Assembly (NCBI GenBank): GCA_012512865.1
Contig: JAAZDH010000369.1
Span: 1 to 8,106 of the forward strand
DNA: 8,106 bases
DNA from: Clostridiaceae bacterium
GTDB taxonomy: Bacteria; Bacillota; Clostridia; Acetivibrionales; DUMC01
Direction of reading: 5' to 3'
Under the pieces are notes generated by a model. The model did not search any database. It saw nothing but the letters and a program-made list of their open reading frames with translations, and was not told where the DNA came from. Shown here in pieces: positions 5,864 through 8,106 of this stretch (its first letter is position 1; each line of letters opens with the position of its first letter). A program made the position numbers and the translations under genes.

Positions 5864-6290
5864 TACCACGATTTCACATGTTGATGACATAATAAACATT
5901 GAAAACTTAAGTTTTAAAATTCCATGGACAAGGAATGCTTTCTTGCAAGAATTGGGCAATAGAAGTTTTACGATTTATTTATCTGCAAAAGCAGGAGACA
6001 GGGTGGTAGGCTATGCAGGCATGTGGAAAATCGTGGATGAGGGGCATATAACCAATATCGCCGTTCATCCTGAATTCAGGGGAATTGGAATTGGAAGCAT
6101 GCTTCTTGAAGCGTTAAAAAAGCGTGCAAAAAAAGAAGGAATTGTAAAAATGACCCTGGAAGTAAAGAAAAGCAACGAGGCAGCCTTGAAGTTATATACC
6201 AAGCATGGTTTCATCCCGGCAGGAATCCGTAAGGGATACTATGCCGAAGATGGTGAAGATGCCATCATAATGTGGAACGAACACCTGTAG
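5829..6290 (+). CDS. rimI: RimI-type GNAT N-acetyltransferase
   Basis: RimI acetylates the N-terminal Ala of ribosomal protein S18 using acetyl-CoA, and sometimes other proteins. The GNAT fold is clear: ITNIAVHPEFRGIGIG with the acetyl-CoA loop RGIGIG (84-89), then MTLEVKKSNEAALKLY, and the RimI signature GFIPAGIRKGYYAEDGEDA (126-144) ending in IIMW. Length is 153 residues from GTG 5829. A TTG at 5844 would give 148 residues starting KVEIVDTT, which aligns better with RimI N termini and has a weak GAAGAG six bases upstream; the start is therefore uncertain. Either start overlaps the end of tsaB. Placement after tsaE-tsaB is the classical bacterial arrangement; tsaD, often next, is not in the window. 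Confidence 0.9.
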   Translation: MKRHGLKVEIVDTTISHVDDIINIENLSFKIPWTRNAFLQELGNRSFTIYLSAKAGDRVVGYAGMWKIVDEGHITNIAVHPEFRGIGIGSMLLEALKKRAKKEGIVKMTLEVKKSNEAALKLYTKHGFIPAGIRKGYYAEDGEDAIIMWNEHL

Positions 6291-6313
6291 CAATTGATTT
6301 TGCTTTCATGCAC

Positions 6314-6334
6314 CAGGAACGTGATTCCTGCTTT
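6314..6334 (+). terminator. Small hairpin after rimI, possible terminator
   Basis: CAGGAA (6314-6319) and TTCCTG (6325-6330) pair around a five-base loop, followed by CTTT. It starts 24 bases after the rimI stop. The stem is short and only three T residues follow, so it is at most a weak terminator of the amidohydrolase-tsaE-tsaB-rimI operon. Confidence 0.35.
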
Positions 6335-6357
6335 AAAACGATATAACGGGTTGAACG

Positions 6358-6386
6358 GTATAATAGGTTTTCTATCATCCATACTA
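6358..6386 (+). promoter_or_regulatory. Candidate promoter before vanW-domain gene
   Basis: TATAAT at 6359-6364 is a perfect -10 hexamer, but no acceptable -35 lies 16-18 bases upstream and there is no TGn extension. The same DNA also reads GTATA (6358-6362), 17 bases, then CATACTA (6380-6386), which matches the published forespore sigma-G pattern (GHATR, 17-18 bases, CATNMTA). If the TATAAT is used, transcription would start near 6371, just before the initiation hairpin. If the sigma-G-like site is used, the transcript would start inside it. The sequence alone does not decide. Confidence 0.35.
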
Positions 6387-6415
6387 AACACACGGAGGTG
6401 TGTTTAGTATGGGTG
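6376..6415 (+). promoter_or_regulatory. 18-bp hairpin sequestering the vanW start codon and SD
   Basis: CATCCATACTAAACACAC (6376-6393) pairs with GTGTGTTTAGTATGGGTG (6398-6415): 17 Watson-Crick pairs and one G-U around a GGAG tetraloop (6394-6397). The Shine-Dalgarno GGAGGTG (6394-6400) starts in the loop and runs into the stem, and the ATG (6409-6411) is fully paired. As RNA this would strongly restrict initiation. As DNA it is a 13-bp perfect dyad that could be an operator. Confidence 0.75.
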
Positions 6416-7302
6416 TAAATTTTGGAAGGAGTTATCATGGACGTTTATCAAAAGTATTTGCGTCCGGGATTGTGATTGCTGCAATCCTGTTTATAACAAT
6501 ATCCTGCAAGACAGGGATGCAGGGCTGGTCCTGGCAGGCCAGGGCAAAGAAGAATGTGCACCTTGAAGGTGAAAATGTCGGAGGGTTGACAAAACAGGAA
6601 TTACAGGAAAAGATACGGGAGCATGCAAACAGGATTAATGAAGAAGCAAAGAATGCAGAATTGGAACCTTTAACCTGGGAAATATCGGAAGAAAAGCCAG
6701 GCATAAAAGTAAACGTGGAGAAAACGCTCGAAAACGTGTTAAACGCGGAAGAAGGGCAACATGTGCAGCTTGCCAGGGAAATAGTAAACCCTGAAATAAC
6801 CCGTCGGCATTTTGAGAGCAGTATTGTTGAGATAGCCGGTTATTCGACTCCAATAGTTGATAAAAGCGAAGGCAGGGTGAATAATATTAATATAGCTGCC
6901 GGAAAAATCAACAACAAGATACTGCAAAAAGGAGAAGAATTTTCGTTTAACCAAGTGGTAGGAAGACGGTCGGAAGACAAGGGATATGAATATGCCCCTA
7001 TCATAATAAAAACGGAAGAAAGACCCAAAAAAACAGATGCCGTGGGCGGGGGAGTATGCCAGCTTGCCACCACCCTTTATAATGCCGTGGAAGAATGCGG
7101 GCTTAAGATAACGGAAAGGCATACCCATTCTTCCGATGTAACATACATCCCCGAGGGCGAGGATGCCGCCGTATCTTATGGTTCTATTGACTTTAAATTT
7201 ATAAACACCAGGGAATACCCCATAATGATCAAGGTGTTCGTTCAAGATGATGAAATTGTGGTTAAGATACTGGAAAATAGAAGCATCAAGCCAGGAAGCT
7301 GA
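6409..7302 (+). CDS. VanW-family membrane-anchored envelope protein (YoaR-like)
   Basis: This is a 297-residue protein with a basic N terminus and one hydrophobic segment at about 16-33 that should act as a signal anchor. The following ISC (31-33) is only a poor lipobox, so lipoprotein status is doubtful. Residues 50-135 contain VHLEGENVGGLTKQEL, like the repeat preceding VanW domains in YoaR-type proteins (a putative peptidoglycan-binding region). The VanW domain spans about 140-275: GEEFSFNQVVG, GGGVCQLATTLYNAV (213-227), HTHSSDV, YIPEGEDAAVSYGSIDFKF (246-264). The biochemical activity of VanW domains is not established. ATG 6409 is chosen because GGAGGTG lies eight bases upstream; a GTG at 6400 overlaps that site. 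Its exported nature and single gene context suggest a cell-wall role, not glycopeptide resistance, since no van ligase or regulator genes are nearby. Confidence 0.88.
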   Translation: MGVNFGRSYHGRLSKVFASGIVIAAILFITISCKTGMQGWSWQARAKKNVHLEGENVGGLTKQELQEKIREHANRINEEAKNAELEPLTWEISEEKPGIKVNVEKTLENVLNAEEGQHVQLAREIVNPEITRRHFESSIVEIAGYSTPIVDKSEGRVNNINIAAGKINNKILQKGEEFSFNQVVGRRSEDKGYEYAPIIIKTEERPKKTDAVGGGVCQLATTLYNAVEECGLKITERHTHSSDVTYIPEGEDAAVSYGSIDFKFINTREYPIMIKVFVQDDEIVVKILENRSIKPGS

Positions 7303-7304
7303 TT

Positions 7305-7344
7305 TTTAAGGCAGGGGGTTTATTTTAAGCAATTTAAGGCAGGG
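7305..7344 (+). repeat. 12-bp direct repeat
   Basis: TTTAAGGCAGGG occurs at 7305-7316, directly after the vanW-domain stop, and again at 7333-7344. The copies are 28 bases apart and the second ends just before the -35 of the next promoter. A role as a regulator site is possible but unsupported. Confidence 0.5.
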
Positions 7345-7348
7345 CATG

Positions 7349-7377
7349 TTTCCAAAATCGATATTATTTGCTATAAT
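7349..7377 (+). promoter_or_regulatory. Extended -10 sigma-A promoter for Crh-like gene
   Basis: TATAAT at 7372-7377 is preceded by TGC, giving an extended -10, and by TTTCCA at 7349-7354 with a 17-base spacer (four of six matches to the -35 consensus). Transcription should start near 7384, giving a leader of roughly 137 nt. The leader holds a small hairpin, TGCAA (7448-7452) with TTGCA (7458-7462), and a 9-bp direct repeat AGTAATGGA at 7432 and 7469. I recognise no known riboswitch in it. Confidence 0.65.
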
Positions 7378-7520
7378 ATATTTTGGTTATCATTGGCTGT
7401 TGTCCAGCAGGGTGTATGGCGGTTTTCGGGCAGTAATGGAACTTTCATGCAAAACCATTGCAGAAAAAAGTAATGGACATTGTTACGTGAATAGATTGAC
7501 ACTGGGAGGTTAAGATAAGC

Positions 7521-7787
7521 ATGTTGTCAAAAGAGGTTATTATAAAAAACAAGGCAGGGTTGCAGTCAAAAACCGCGGCAGTTTTTATTCATAAGGCTAA
7601 TAATTTTAAATCAAGTATATGGATAGAAAAAGATGAAAGAAAGGCAAACGGGAAAAGCCTTCTTGGTTTGCTGTCCCTCGGGATAGGGACCGATTCCAAG
7701 GTAATGATTACCGCAGACGGGGAAGATGAGGATTTGGCCTTGCAGGTACTTGAAGAGTACCTGACAACGGAAACGGAGGAGGAATAA
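7521..7787 (+). CDS. crh: Crh-like HPr-family regulatory protein lacking His15
   Basis: The 88-residue product has the HPr fold length and pattern. Where HPr has the phosphoryl-accepting GLHARPAA, this protein reads GLQSKTAA (13-20), so His15 is replaced by Gln, as in Bacillus Crh (GLQARPAA). It therefore cannot carry sugar-PTS phosphate from enzyme I. The regulatory serine is kept: NGKSLLGLLSLG places Ser46 exactly where HPr kinase acts, so a role as a Ser-phosphorylated corepressor of CcpA is the natural inference. Arg17 and Pro18 of HPr/Crh are here Lys and Thr, which is unusual. A Glu-rich tail closes the protein. GGGAGGT (7504-7510) lies ten bases before the ATG. It has its own promoter. 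It is followed by uvrC after 194 bases. The crh label is by residue pattern; orthology to Bacillus Crh is not shown. Confidence 0.75.
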   Translation: MLSKEVIIKNKAGLQSKTAAVFIHKANNFKSSIWIEKDERKANGKSLLGLLSLGIGTDSKVMITADGEDEDLALQVLEEYLTTETEEE

Positions 7788-7862
7788 GCAGGGAACGAGC
7801 GGGGGGTACTTTTCTCCTTATTCACCCTCAAATTTATTAAATTGGACAAAAAATTGGATGGA

Positions 7863-7908
7863 GGCCGGTCTCCTGTTTTATGCGGCCGGAAGAATCAGAA
7901 CCGGCCGG
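7863..7908 (+). other. GC-rich mutually exclusive hairpins upstream of uvrC
   Basis: Three GGCCGG-type blocks occur in 46 bases: A at 7863-7868, B at 7883-7889 and C at 7901-7908. B and C form a 7-bp all-GC stem (CGGCCGG with CCGGCCG) with an 11-base loop. A with C gives GGCCGGT/ACCGGCC, also 7 bp. A with B gives 5 bp. Only one long stem can exist at a time. No T run follows the last arm, so it is not a standard terminator. It may act as an mRNA leader switch, a processing or stability element, or a protein-binding site. Confidence 0.5.
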
Positions 7909-7921
7909 ACTGGAAAAATTA

Positions 7922-7959
7922 CGGATAAATGAATGGAATACGGTTAAATGAATGAAATA
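7922..7959 (+). repeat. 19-bp imperfect tandem repeat
   Basis: CGGATAAATGAATGGAATA (7922-7940) is followed directly by CGGTTAAATGAATGAAATA (7941-7959), identical at 17 of 19 positions. It ends 22 bases before the uvrC start, in the probable 5' untranslated region. Confidence 0.65.
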
Positions 7960-7981
7960 AAAGCAAGTGCACAGGTAATAT

Positions 7982-8106
7982 ATGTTTATTATTAGCGAGG
8001 AGTTAAAAAAATTGCCCGAAAAACCGGGCGTTTATATTATGAAAAATAAACCAGGAGATATTATATATGTAGGGAAAGCGGTTAACCTGAAAAACCGTGT
8101 AAGGCA
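7982..8106 (+). CDS. uvrC: Excinuclease ABC subunit C, N-terminal part
   Basis: UvrC makes the dual incisions of nucleotide excision repair with UvrA and UvrB. The first 41 codons are visible before the window ends. They give the start of the GIY-YIG nuclease domain that cuts 3' of the lesion: LKKLPEKPGVYIM (8-20), then IIYVGKAVNLKNRVR (27-41), with the GVY and YVG halves of the motif and the catalytic-position Arg39. The ATG at 7982 puts these at the family's normal distance from the N terminus. AGGT at 7973-7976 is a weak ribosome binding site. No clear promoter was found in the 194-base gap, so it may be read through from the Crh-like gene. Confidence 0.95.
   Translation, partial: MFIISEELKKLPEKPGVYIMKNKPGDIIYVGKAVNLKNRVR

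Noticed and set aside
6739..7245. Reverse-strand open frame of 168 codons opposite the vanW-domain gene
   Set aside because: It is antisense to the conserved VanW domain and its translation resembles no family I know.
6409..7302. Glycopeptide-resistance (van) cluster
   Set aside because: VanW domains are widespread in Firmicutes outside resistance clusters, and no VanA/B-type ligase, dehydrogenase, dipeptidase or two-component genes are present.
7782..7823. GAATAAG/CTTATTC hairpin spanning the Crh-like stop codon as a terminator
   Set aside because: The 7-bp stem has a 28-base loop and no T run after it, so termination is not supported.

Overview
The window looks like ordinary chromosome from a low-to-moderate GC Gram-positive bacterium, most likely an anaerobic Clostridia-type Firmicute. 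The reasons are the truA-rplM-rpsI gene order, the strong GGAGG-type ribosome binding sites, the use of TTG and GTG starts, a Crh-like HPr paralogue (GLQ instead of GLH), a VanW/YoaR-type envelope protein, and all genes lying on the + strand. No tRNA, rRNA, CRISPR array, insertion sequence or prophage gene was found.

Layout. 1-47 holds the apparent tail of an upstream gene. 146-1105 is a ROK-family sugar kinase, followed by truA (tRNA pseudouridine synthase, 1153-1893). An AT-rich hairpin, a good sigma-A promoter and a leader of about 107 nt then precede rplM (L13, 2139-2579) and rpsI (S9, 2600-2992). The rpsI frame is interrupted by an in-frame TGA exactly where a conserved Arg codon should be. 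A 365-nt AT-rich intergenic region (2993-3357) contains short tandem repeats of 10 bp and 13 bp and a 12-bp inverted repeat. Next comes a tightly packed operon whose first three junctions overlap: a metal-dependent amidohydrolase (3358-4551), tsaE (4548-5117), tsaB (5114-5863) and rimI (5829 or 5844 to 6290). A VanW-domain membrane-anchored protein follows (6409-7302); its Shine-Dalgarno sequence sits in the loop, and its start codon in the stem, of an 18-bp hairpin. An extended -10 promoter then leads to a Crh/HPr-like regulator (7521-7787). After a GC-rich alternative-hairpin region, the window ends in the first 41 codons of uvrC (7982-8106).

Function. The genes are mostly housekeeping: sugar phosphorylation (ROK kinase), tRNA modification (TruA; TsaE and TsaB for t6A), ribosome assembly (L13, S9, and possibly S18 acetylation by RimI), carbon-catabolite signalling (Crh-like) and nucleotide excision repair (UvrC). 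I see no convincing new multi-gene system. The observations most worth checking are the rpsI nonsense codon, the vanW initiation hairpin, the phased repeat arrays at 3135-3333, the Crh-like active-site substitutions and the alternative GC-rich hairpins before uvrC.
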